This document shows positions 30,629-41,400 of a stretch of 64,000 nucleotides of DNA, piece after piece. The stretch comes from Chrysoporthe austroafricana. Its lineage: Eukaryota; Ascomycota; Sordariomycetes; Diaporthales; Cryphonectriaceae. The position numbers and the translations under genes are program-made. The number at the start of each line of letters is the position of its first letter. The first letter of the stretch is position 1. The notes under the pieces are model-generated. The model saw only the letters and a list, made by a program, of their open reading frames with translations, had not been told where the DNA came from and ran no database searches. The DNA lies in the NCBI GenBank assembly GCA_001051155.2, contig JYIP02000004.1, forward strand, positions 1,576 to 65,575. Reading direction: 5' to 3'.

Positions 30629-32384
30629 ATGAACACGACCACAGACGGATACACCTGGACCAAGGCCCAAGGCACGATCAAAGGCGGTCTCAAATGTCAA
30701 GGTGTCATCAATCCCGCCGAGCGATGGATTGCGAAATCTGACGCGTATGATGTGATCGTCGTCGGCGCCGGATACGCGGGACTTCGTGCTGCTCGCGATC
30801 TCGCAACTTCCAGTTTGTTTCTGTGAAGCCTTCATACTGCGCAGCTACTAATAATTAGACAGACCGTTCCGTGTTGCTACTCGAAGCCAGAGACCGGATA
30901 GGCGGACGCACTTACACGGTCGAAGGAGCCGATGATGGTACGTGGACGCACACTGTAAAACTCCGATAAAGCTGATGGGAAATACAGGATTTCTCTATGA
31001 GATGGGAGGAACATATGTCACCCATCATTTTGGCTACGTTCTCGCGGAATTGCAACGGTACAAGATGGAGCGGGACCTGGTTGTTTCCCACAAAGAAGGT
31101 TATGCAAATGACTACTACAGTCTGAACGTCGCTGGTAGGTACATTTTCTTTGAGCCTCGGGCGATAAAGAACCACGAGTCTCGATTCTAACACATTTGTA
31201 CAGGAGCTCCAGCGAGAAACATCACACACGAAGAAGCCGCCAAAATTACTGCACGCGCATGGGATCTCTTTGTGGACATTGACGGGGCCGGATGCCGCAA
31301 GATATGTCCCCTTCCGCAATCGCAGCTCGACAACGTTTTGGTCTCTCGCAAGGACGTTGAGGCGATCGACAAACGGTCCTGTTTAGATCGCATAAATGAG
31401 ATCAAACATCTCCTCACCGCCGAGGAAGTTGGCGTTCTTTCTGCCGTCATCATGCTTGTCACTGGCGGTAAGCTGGAGAATTCTAGTCTCTGGGAGTGCG
31501 TCCGGAGCCATGCTCTCCTAACTCACTCATCGGCCAATTTTGCGGATCTCTGGACCACCTACAAGCTTCGGGAGGGTCAGTCGGCATTCGCTCGTCGTAT
31601 TTTCGACGAGGCGGCTGAATTCGGCATTGAATGGGCCTTCAACACTCCAGTCGTCTCAATTAGCGACGAGCCTAGCAAGTCTCGCGGCCGCGTGACGGTA
31701 ACGACCTCCAAAAACCAAGTTTTCAGGGCTCATCGAGTCATCTGCACCATACCGCTCAACATCCTGAAGACCATTCAGATCAGCCCGCCTCTGCCAACCG
31801 CACACCAAGAAGCGATCGACATTGGCCATATCAACTTTATGACAAAGGTGCATGCGGTAGTGGAGGGTACCGGCCTTGCCTCTTGGAATGGAATGTGCTC
31901 GCCCGGCTATATTGCACAAGGCTACGGCGATGGCGTCACCAGTCAAGGGATGGCGCATATCGTTGGTTTCGGTGGTGACGAGAGAGAGCATTTCACACCC
32001 GAGAAGGAGCCTGAAAAAGTGGTCGCAGCTTTCGAGGCGTTGCATCCAATGAAAGTCAACAAGACTGTAAGTATGACGTGGTCCTTTTCCTGTGCAGGAT
32101 ATCTCTGATTCACGTCTTTTTGACAGGTCTTCCACAACTGGTGCACTGACCCATGGGCTTACGGCGGCCCGGCTTGGTGGGCACCCGGGTACATGTCAAA
32201 GTACCAAGACGAGCTGCAGAAGCGCCATGGAGCGATCTTCTTTGCCTCTGGAGACTGGGCGCATACCTGGCGGGCTTCTATTGATGGAGCGCTGGAACAG
32301 GGCTCGCTATGTGCTATAGAGGCACTTAGGGAGCTTCATGGTATGGATAAAGACGAAAATCTCCGCAAGCGTCCTAACCTATAA
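30629..32384 (+). CDS. Flavin-containing amine oxidase (MAO-N-like)
   Basis: Five exons: 30629-30812, 30863-30937, 30988-31134, 31204-32066 and 32127-32384. Introns are 50, 50, 69 and 60 bases. The joined frame closes at 508 aa, close to fungal MAO-N (about 495). Landmarks: FAD motif VGAGYAG at residues 45-51, LEARDRIGGRT, YEMGGTYVTHH, LREGQSAFARR, VICTIPLNIL, and the C-terminal FAD-site segment FFASGDWAHTWRASIDGA. The family oxidises primary amines to aldehydes or ketones with release of ammonia and H2O2. MAO-N ends in a peroxisomal-type ARL; this protein ends RPNL, which is not a canonical PTS1. Its neighbour is the cupin. The carbonyl product is a plausible substrate for the ALDH, AKR or Baeyer-Villiger enzyme nearby (inference). 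Confidence 0.93.
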
Positions 32385-32757
32385 ACCGATTTAATTCGAC
32401 TGCATTGGCGTAAGTAGAACAACGAAATACTTCTGTCTTACTGTAGTCAGATTCAACATCATTAAGTTTCCTGCCTCTTTATACAAAACTCACCTCTCAA
32501 GAGTTAATAACAAAGAGATGTTAGTATTTTTATTTATATAGCCTGTAATTGTTCCTGATATATAGAAGATAGGCTTAGAGATATATTTAGCAGTCTGGCT
32601 TATAGATTTTATTTGAATTGCTCGAAACTATTATTTCATTCCAAATACTGAATATCCCGAATATCCAAAATTCTTTAAGGATAGCGCAGCGCTAATATGA
32701 AAAAAAGTCTCCAAGTTATTTATATAACGAATAGAGATGTTAAGTTAAACCACCGGG
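32385..32757. other. AT-rich right edge of the gene island, no gene
   Basis: Base composition drops here. No coding or LTR similarity recognised before the transposon-like terminus at about 32750. Confidence 0.5.
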
Positions 32758-32784
32758 TTCCCGGCACCCCCTTCCCGGCACCCC
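32758..32784. repeat. Two direct copies of TTCCCGGCACCCC
   Basis: Copies at 32758-32770 and 32772-32784 in an otherwise AT-rich region, followed by a (TA)n run at about 32801-32816. GC-rich subterminal repeats are typical of Fot1/pogo transposon ends. Here they lie just beyond the 3' end of the transposase relic, so this is probably that element's terminus. Confidence 0.5.
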
Positions 32785-32869
32785 TGGTCAGCCACACTAA
32801 ATATATATATATATATTGGTTTCTTCTACTCTTCTGCCAAACTAGCTATTATAATGCAATCCTCTTCAG

Positions 32870-34404
32870 CCCTAGATAATTCGATATCGCTCTCTTTATC
32901 AGACTTATCCATATTTCTATTGGCTTCTTTTTGAGCTTTCTGTACAGCCCTGATATTTGCAAACTTCGAATTTGGGCTTATTTCAACCTTCCTTCTTTTT
33001 TTCTGCCTGAAAGCTTCAATCTGTATTTTTAAAGCTTTATTCTCTTTTAAAGCTTTAGCCAGTTCTATATCTTTTCCTTCCCAAGCTTTTTGTATTTTTC
33101 TGAATAATATATGCTATCCTGATTCAGTTGAAAGTTAATGCCGGTTATTCTATAATTGATAGTATAGATTTCTAGCCTTCTTAGGAGTTGAATATATATC
33201 CGGCTGGCTTGAAAAAGGTTTCGAGATAATACAATTCAATGCTTCTGATCGCTTTAAATCCGAGCATTGACTGTTCTCGAGAAGAAGGGGGCTTAAAAGT
33301 GACTTAGCCAGTCTAATAGGCCAGAGACCCGTTGCTTTCCATCCAGATTTAATATTTTGGCTAGAAAGACTTTCCGTACGAGCTTGGGAATAGTTCTGAA
33401 GGAATAGTCGTTTCCCTAGGATTGACGAATCTCCCTATTGGCTTAGGAGACTAAGCTTCCTTCTATAAGCCTTCTTGAGAGAGGAAAAAACGCTTAAGTC
33501 GAGAGGCTGAAATACGTAAGACGTATGAGGAAGTAAATAGATTAATAAAATATTGTTCTAGAAGCATTCCTATATAAACTCGTCTGTTTTATAGCTGCCG
33601 TAACCATCCAGGATTAGCAATCTAGCTTCTAAAAGGTCGGCTGGCTGGCTTTCTGGAATAAAGATTTTTTTCAGCCATTCGAGATATATTATATCGTCGG
33701 TCTATAATGGTACTTTACTGGTGTATAATAGAAAGATGTCCCTCCCGTATATATTGAGGGATGAAAGTCCGAAACTATCTAAATTTATACGTAATTCCGG
33801 TAGTGAATTTACCCCAAATTCACCCGTGAATTCCCCGTAAACTTAACGGTAAATTCACTATGAAATCACCGGGTAGATTCGCTACCGACGTACGGTCCAT
33901 CCACTATGAATTCCCTGGACATAATACCGTCACCTCTGGCTAGTAACCGGGCAGGCATTAATCTATCCATTATCCGTAGCTATAAATTGCCAGTTTCGAA
34001 AAAGATTCAGATTTAAAAGAAACCATTACTGCTAGATTGTTTTTCCTTTAAAGATAACCAGAGGCGGAAAATGGGTACCCGTAGCAGAGATACATTCGAA
34101 GAAAGAAGTTTAAGCTCGAGAACTAGGGTTTTTTTTCTGAACTGACTGCGAAAAAGACCTTCTAAGAACTAATCCATTCTCTCTTTGGCTTTCGAGTATT
34201 CCAGCTTCGTTTATATTCTATCGATTAGCTGGCTTAATAGCTTGGACTTAGGGAAAATCGAAAAAGCGGAATTAAAGCTTTATTATTTCTGTTATTATTC
34301 TATTGATTCGATTCGAAGCTATCTTTCGAATTTGTCGAACTCTAATTTCTGGATTTCTTTTCAAGAAATGTTCAGTCCATCTTTTCCCAAGAGGTTAAAT
34401 ATCT
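32870..34404 (-). pseudogene. Fot1/pogo-type (Tc1/mariner) transposase relic, 5' end cut by element B
   Basis: Read on the minus strand, the relic contains VGKRWTEHFLKRNPEIR near 34395-34345, ISATGTHFPPLVIFKGK, ATDNG, LEWLKKIFIPES, the DDE-type motif LLILDGYGSYK at about 33640-33600, PHTSYVFQPLDLSVFSSLKK, and the tail ATGLWPIRLAKSLLSPLLLEN. These follow the order of fungal pogo/Fot1 transposases. Stops are few and mostly TAG in place of Trp. The N-terminal CENP-B-like DNA-binding part is missing because the LTR of element B begins at 34405. A segment of about 260 bases interrupts the frame between ATDNG and LEWL. Not functional. Confidence 0.85.
33700..33957. repeat. Putative insertion inside the Fot1-like transposase
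   Basis: The segment separates two transposase motifs that normally lie close together. It is rich in repeated GTGAATT / GGTAAATTCAC words (33795-33920), resembling un-mutated versions of words in the LTR of element D. Edges are approximate. Confidence 0.4.
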
Positions 34405-34954
34405 TATTATAAACGCTGCAGCAATCCTAAGATCTACCGTAATATTAAAGGGTTTATACTAATAAAAGCGATACTAAATATAAGCCTTGAATATCGGAAA
34501 TATATTTAATTGAATACTGCAATATTTATAAGCTTTAAGCGGCTATTACTTAAAAGTTTGGTAAGGTTCAAGTAATATTTAAATTAAAACTGGAAGATTA
34601 TTTAAAGAAATCCTATCTGATAATGCAAAGCCTCTTTTCCTTATATATTCTTCCTATCGTACTGGCTTACTGTACGCTTATTAAGATCGCTAGCAAGCGT
34701 AACGATTTATAGTATTGCGCTTGTTAAGATTGCTAGCGAGCGTAATAATCTATAATATTGCGCTTGTTAGGATTGCTAGCAAGCGTAACGATTTATAATA
34801 TTGCGTTCGTTAAGATTGCTAGCAAGCGTAGCGATTTATAGTATAATTGACTTTAACCTTTAATTATATAATCCTAATAGTTATCCGGGTTCCTTTTCTA
34901 GATAAGCCCGTTTTTAGTTATTATATCCTAGCTTTTATAGATTAATTTATAATA
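34405..34954 (-). repeat. LTR of element B (550 bases, with tandem repeat expansion)
   Basis: Starts with TATTATAAACGCTGCAGC and ends with TTTATAATA, matching the ends of the C LTRs. It is longer than the 436/447-base LTRs of A and C, largely because of a 43-base tandem repeat. Confidence 0.8.
34673..34844 (+). repeat. Four tandem copies of a 43-base unit inside the B LTR
   Basis: The unit reads TGCGCTTGTTAAGATTGCTA then GCAAGCGTAACGATTTATAGTAT with small changes. It contains GCTAGC and a TTGCTAGCAAGCG-like partly palindromic core. Copies start at 34673, 34716, 34759 and 34802. Not seen in the LTRs of A or C. Confidence 0.85.
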
Positions 34955-36986
34955 TTATCCCTTTTCTTATTGCTTATTATCCCCAATAATTATTTGTAAG
35001 TTTCAGTACAATTTTTCCTCGTTTATTGCGCTTTTTTAATCAGAATATCGAATAAAGTTATGGGTTTTCTGGTTTCGAAACCTTATTCGGCCTATCCTTC
35101 TTTTGATAAGAAAAATCAAAAAGCTTCTTTAATTGCTTTTATCTTTTCTAATGCTATTATTATACGTCCTTATTTTTATTGTAATAGAAAAGGTTTCGGG
35201 GCATATAAGATTTCCTTTCGGAATTCCTTGCATTATATAGAATATATTCGTTAAAACCGTTCCAAATGTAATATATTGGAACTTACTAATTTGGCAAAGT
35301 TCCTTCTTGCGTTTATATAATATTAGCATTTAGAAAATAAGATTAAAAGCTTAGAACTAAAATTAGCGTATTTTCGTTAATAAAAGAAAATATAGCGAAA
35401 GCATATAGCTCGTACTATCCGCCGCAGTTTATTTAACCTTAAAGACTTGGAATGCATAAAAGGGGAAAAAGCAAAGGAAAAATATCGTAAGGCCGAAACT
35501 GAAAGTCGCCTTGCGGAATCTTTCGTTCCGGAAAGTCTTCTTCTTGAGAATTTTGATTTGAATATTGCCTTATAGCAATTTGATTCAGAATTCGACTAGT
35601 CTGCTATCGATCTGCTTATAAGCTTTAAAGCTATAATTAATTTGCTTAATCCTAATTATTTTTCTAATTAACTAATAAGTTATTTCTCTTAATAATCTTT
35701 AAATGCTTATTACGCATTATCCAAATTACTAATTGATTCTTAGCTATTTTCGTTTGAATAATAGCTTTTCTATTTAATTAGATATTCTTTATAATTTGCT
35801 AGTCCTTAATATTTGAAGATTCGTTCAATTTTATATTCTAATTTATTGCTTTTAACTTGTATCGTTTCGTCCGGTTTAATTGATTTTAATATTAATTCGA
35901 GAAATAAAATATGGAAAATTAAGTAAATCCTTATTCTATAGAGTAGCGCAAGTTCAAAATTAATATTGGAAATTTTTCTTAAGATTTTAAATAATTTAAA
36001 TTTCTTATAATTTAATAAATAAGAAAATCTTATTATTTTAATATGCTTTTTTTATCGTACGAAATAAATTTTATCTTTTTCCTGTAAGATTGGTTTTTCA
36101 ATTTTTTTGGAATTAGCATATTTTATTATTTTTTCTTATACAAATCTCAGTTCTTTTTAAAATTTTTCTTAAACTTTTTTAATTCTTTTAATCCGTTTTT
36201 CCGTTACTTTTGCATTTGCTCTTAATAATTTATTATAATAGGCTATTAAGTTATAGCCGTAAAATATATAAAATAGTAATTTCTTTATTATACTAGTATT
36301 TGCGCTATTATATGCGAATTATATTAGTAATAATAAGTTAATTTAATTATTTATTCGTAATTTATATAATATTGTAAATATTATTTTACAATTTAATTTA
36401 TTCGTTCTATTTATCTATTTATTTATAAATGGAATGCTATAAATATTTTTTATTATATTCCAAATAATTTTATAAATAAAGTCTAGAAATTTAATACGAA
36501 CTTTCTATTTCTATTAGAGATAATCTTTTTGGGCATGCTATAATTAGCTATAATTATCCTGAAAAATATATATACGAAATCTTCCGCTATACTGCTTTCT
36601 TTATAAAGGAAGAAGTAAGCGTATTTATTTAATTGGCAAACTATTATTAAAATACTATTATATTGCACTTTAATTAAAGGTTTTTATAAAAGAAATAACT
36701 TAATAATAAAATCTTAACTAATAGATTGCCAAATTGCTTCCGGAATAGAAAGCGATTAAAGCAACTTATAAGGCTTATAATTTTCGATTTTATTTTTCTT
36801 ATAGCTATTGCATTTTTATAAAATTCTTTCAATCCTTTATCTAAAGCTTAAAAGGTTCCAATACTTTTTAATTCTTTTATATATAGCTCTGATTCCTTAA
36901 TAGCTATATGCTAGTACGCTATATATTTTTTTAATAAAGTTATTTTATTTTTTAAGCATTATATTTTCTGGTTTCTTTTTATTATT
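34955..36986 (-). pseudogene. Element B: 3' part of pol (integrase, chromodomain) and downstream region
   Basis: On the minus strand, 36680-36480 encodes an integrase-core stretch (ILIIVCQLNKYAYFFLYKES, then a DRNRKFVLNF-like end of the DDE region). The chromodomain-bearing tail lies at about 35900-35700. A separate frame on the plus strand occupies 35060-35690 (listed apart). Stop codons and transitions show RIP. The sequence is interrupted at 36986 by element A and continues at 44292. Confidence 0.75.
35060..35690 (+). pseudogene. Antisense ORF of family A/B/C, copy in element B
   Basis: Opposite to gag-pol. The frame begins MGFLVSKPYSAYPSF and continues through RSLFNLKDLE, a Lys/Glu-rich helical stretch with KYRKAETESRLAES, then PESLLLENFDLNIAL and SAIDLLISFKA. 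It is broken mainly by TAG/TAA codons at positions that are Trp or Gln in a sister copy. Similar frames occur in A and C at the same place. A charged, probably coiled-coil protein; no known function. Confidence 0.6.
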
Positions 36987-37422
36987 TATTATAACCCAAT
37001 ATGCGAGCCGGTCAAACAATACAAAAGGGGAATTAATAAAGCGTTATATTATTAACCCCGTTTGGGAAGGAAGTATATATGCTTATATAACTAAAGGTTA
37101 AGGATAGCCCGGATCGATAGGATTAATATCAATTTTGGAAGATCGAAAGGCTCGGCACAAGAACCTATTAATCCAAGAAGGAAAAGCTAAATATATAAAG
37201 ATAGGATATCTATTAGATAGTTTATTATAGCTTTTCAATCGTAAATTTAAATATTACTTGAACCTTATAAATACCCTTAAATAATAGCTATATTAGTTTA
37301 TAAACATTGCAAATATTTGTTAAACGTATTTCGGTATTCAAAGCTATATTTAATACCGCTTTTGCTAGTATAAACCCTTTAACCTTACAGTTTATCCTAG
37401 GATTGCTATAGCATTTATAATA
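36987..37422 (+). repeat. 5' LTR of element A (436 bases)
   Basis: Begins TATTATAACCCAATATGCGA and ends GCTATAGCATTTATAATA. It aligns with 43856-44291 over its full length with transition differences only in the compared stretches. Confidence 0.9.
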
Positions 37423-37599
37423 TTTTTACAATTCTTATTTAAGAACGGTTCAGTATATACTTTTTAAGCAATATCCGAAATACGATAGCGCCCCAAATTC
37501 CGTTTTCTTTTAATAACCAAGTTTCGTAAGAAGAAATCCCGATTATCCTTACTAATAAACAGCTTTAATAACAAAATATAGCACTGTACTAATAATTCG

Positions 37600-38420
37600 A
37601 AAAAGTTAAGAATAAAGTTTTCCGCTTTAATACTTTTTAGCAAGCTAAGGCTTTCAAGCTTAATAAGCTAAAGCTTTATAAAAGCATTCGAAAAAGCTTT
37701 TAAGCTTTCTTAATGCAATTCAAAGCCTATTTCAAGCGCTATAATGCCCAATTCAGGACTATTTATAACAAAATTAATTTCGCGAGAAATCGCTTTGAAA
37801 GAACTGCTTTTTAATAGTAAGAGCTAACCTTTTGCAATTATCTAAACAATAGCGAAAATTTTCGTTCCGAGAATACTAAGCGTATTTTCTAGCGCTATGC
37901 TAACTTTGAATTAGCCTTTATTAAAACTTTTGGAAACCCGGATAAGCAATGCATTGCAATACGATAACTGGAAGCATTTTAATAAACCGGCTTAGCTGCG
38001 GATTATATAGCTAAGTTCAAGCAAATTATTGCGTATTTAGATTATAAGAACGAATCTTTTATAAATGCTTATTATGCAGAACTTAAAGAAGAAATTAAAG
38101 ATAAGCTTTATAAAGAAAATTAATTTAAAGAATTCAATAAGTTTATTAATAAAGCGGTTTATATTAATAATTAATTTTACGAGCAATACTAATAACGATA
38201 GAAAAACTATAATAGTATCCCGAAATATTAATTTAATTCAGGAAAATGTAAATTCTAATAGAAAAACCGAAATAATACGGCTTATTTAAGTATAATATAT
38301 GCTAAACTTATAAAATTGGATACTTTTATATACGAGCAATGCAAAAAGGTTATTTGCTATAATTCCGGCAGGAAAAGCTATATTATATGCAGCTATTATT
38401 AAGAAAAAAAGAAATGAAAT
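37600..38420 (+). pseudogene. Element A gag relic
   Basis: A Retrotrans_gag-type stretch (IKTFGNPDKQCIAIRQLEAF, then ADYIAKFKQIIAYLDYKN and ELKEEIKDKL) spans about 37880-38130. A CCHC-like zinc knuckle at about 38335-38400 reads CYNSGRKSYIICSYY, with one Cys and the His altered in a RIP-compatible way. Frame stops are frequent. The same segment in element C is at 61785-62000 on the minus strand. Confidence 0.78.
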
Positions 38421-41400
38421 TGGAAACCGGTCCCGGAAAAATAAATTAATATTGCTTAGCAATAAGAACTTAATTAGCTAAGCAATAATATCTTACCGGA
38501 ATAAATAGCGGACTCTAATTATAATAGCATAAGCTAGATAACTTGCTATTAAAATTATTGCTTATTGCATTTCTTGGCAAAAGAAAGTTCAAGATAGTTC
38601 TTACGTAAGCTGAAAGGATAGAAATAATTCGCTATAAGAAGAAAAAGCCTTATTTACGAAGCGACTATAAATAGTAACGACTCAAACTATTCGAGTAATT
38701 CGTTAAATGTTAAGGAAATAAACTTAAAAAAGTTTCCTTTAAACTATTATCTCGAACGATAATAGGAAGCAATAGTAGAAAAGGAAACCGGCACTTAATA
38801 AATTGAAATATTTATACTAAATATTACGCTCGAAGAAATAGCGCTATAAGATAAATAGCTAAATAATTTATTAACCCTTACATTCGAAAAAAGATTAAAT
38901 ATAAAAGAGACAATCGCTTAGCACGAAAAATAAGAACGATTAAAGCAAAATAACTGAATATCCAAATATACGAAAGTTAAGTACTTCGTTTATAAGCTTA
39001 TATTATAAGAACTCTTTTAAAGCATCCCATTCCAGAATAATAAATACAAATTTCAAAAAGATAAAAGGATTAATTACTTATACTCTTATTATTATAAATT
39101 TGCTTGAATATGCTATATTTATTATAACTGCTAAATATATTTTAACGAAAAAGTTAAATACAATTGGTTTCCAATTAAGGAATAGGACTAGTTAATCCAA
39201 CCTATTATAGAATTCCGAGAAAAATATAGAAAAGTCTTGCATATCGAAAATAATAACGCTTATATTGAACTACTTAATAATTATTTATAGAAATGCGTTT
39301 AAAGAAAAACGATATGGGAATAATATTATATTATAGCATACTTTATCTATATGCAAGATAAAGCTAAAGAATAGCATAAATTGCAAAAAGCTAAAAAAGC
39401 AAAGTAATATAGCTAAAGCCAAATAAGGAAATTAGCAAAGCAAGCAGCAAGAGAAGCTTAGAATACCCCAAAAGGGAAGGATTGCTTATAATAAGATAAT
39501 AGCCGATCAGAATTATAAAGTCTTTATACGCGATTATTAAAGAAAACGAAAAATATATTATATTAAACGCATATATTAACGGGCAATAATATAGCGCGCT
39601 ATTAAATAGCAGCGTATAAAGGAATTTCATCTCGTTAGAAATCGTTAATAAAGAACGAATCCTTTAAACGTAAAAAGAAAATCCTTATAAGCTTAATATT
39701 ATAGAAAGAAAAGCGGTTGCGTATAACTTTAATATAATTAATATAGAAATTGATTACTTATTTATTTCGATTTAAAGCTTTACGATAAATATTATTTTTG
39801 ATATTATAAATATAATATAATATAAATTAATTTTAGAAATACTTTAATTCAAGAAATATAACTTTCGAATTAATTGAATTATTAGCCAGGTTTTATAAAG
39901 ATAAACTGTATTTACTGAAAAGGTTACAATTAACGGAAAAGGGAAAGTCCTAATTACTGAAAATAATATTAGAAATATACGTTCAAACAGGCTTAAATAT
40001 ACTTTTAAAGCAGAAAGATTTGCTAAAATATAAGGAAAAGTTACGGTTATTTCGAACTTACGAATATAAATTAAAAACAAATTAGAATTTCAAGCAATTA
40101 GCGATTAGCAAAAAGTTAATCCAATGCAAAGCGTTACAAAATTATATAAACTATAAAATTATAAAGAAATACCGTTTTCAAAATGATAAATATAAAGAGA
40201 TTACGGGTAAGGATTTGGGTTAATAAACAATAAGTATCCAAAACTACCGGAAATCAAATCCTGCAAATAACGATAGGAAGCAAAAGAAATAAAGTATGCT
40301 TAATAATACCTTCTATTTTTCCAAATCTTAAAAAACGAAAAAAGATTATTATTTAAATTTAAGAATGTATTAAAAAAATATTATAAATTCAAGAAATTAT
40401 AACAAAAGAAATTCGATATTAGCTTATTAAAGTACGGCTTTTTTAATTATAAAATCTTATTAAAAGAAAAGATTAAGCTATAGAATTACTCTATTTATAA
40501 GCTTAATTAAATAAAGCTCGAAATATTTAAAGAATATATTAATGAAAATCTAAAAAGAAGTTATATACGGAAATTATAATTATTCGCAAGATATTTAACT
40601 CTATTCGTATTCAAAAAGAATAGCAAATTACGATTTTATATAAATTACTAATAGCTTAATAATATTACGATCAAAAACTGCTACCCTTTATTTTTAATAA
40701 GAAAAATGCAAAATCGGTTAATCGGAATAAATTAATTTACTATATTCGATTTCAAAAAAAGATATTATTATATCCGGATTAAGGAAAACGATATTTGGAA
40801 AACAGCTTTTAAGACTCGTTACGGACATTTTGAATATATAATCTTACCCTTTAAACTTACTAATACGCCCGTATTTTTTCAAGAAATAATTAATAGCATT
40901 TTCCGCAAATACTTAAATATTATTATTATTATTTACTTTAACGATATTTTCATTTATTCAAAAAACCTCGAATTATATAAATAATATATGCGATAAGTAT
41001 TTCAAACTTTGCAAAATAATAAATTCCTTATCGAATTAAGCAAATATTGCTTTTATTAATAAAAAGTTAATTATTTTGGCTATATAATAAAGCTAAGAAA
41101 AATTAATATGCAAAAAGATAAAGTTTAAGCAATAAAAGAATAGCTTATATTAGAAAAAATTAAAGAAATTAAAGCATTCTTTAAATATGCCAATTTCTAT
41201 TAATAATTCATTCGGGATTATAATAAAATTATACGATTTCTTATAAATTTTATAAAGAAAAACCGGAAATTCGAATAAATTTAAGAAATATAAAAAGCAT
41301 TCGATAAAATTAAAAAACGAATTATATTAAAACTTATATTTTGCGAAACAAACTCAAATAAGCTATTTGAAATCGAAACCGATATATCAGATTATATATT

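Noticed and set aside
3112..32384. Idea that the gene island is cargo of a giant Starship-type element
   Set aside because: No DUF3435-type tyrosine recombinase, short flanking repeats or target site is visible within the window.
39391..39630. 79-codon minus-strand frame in element A (and the 88-codon frame at 60438 in C)
   Set aside because: Both are antisense shadows of the retropepsin region, unlike the independent antisense ORF near the 3' LTR.
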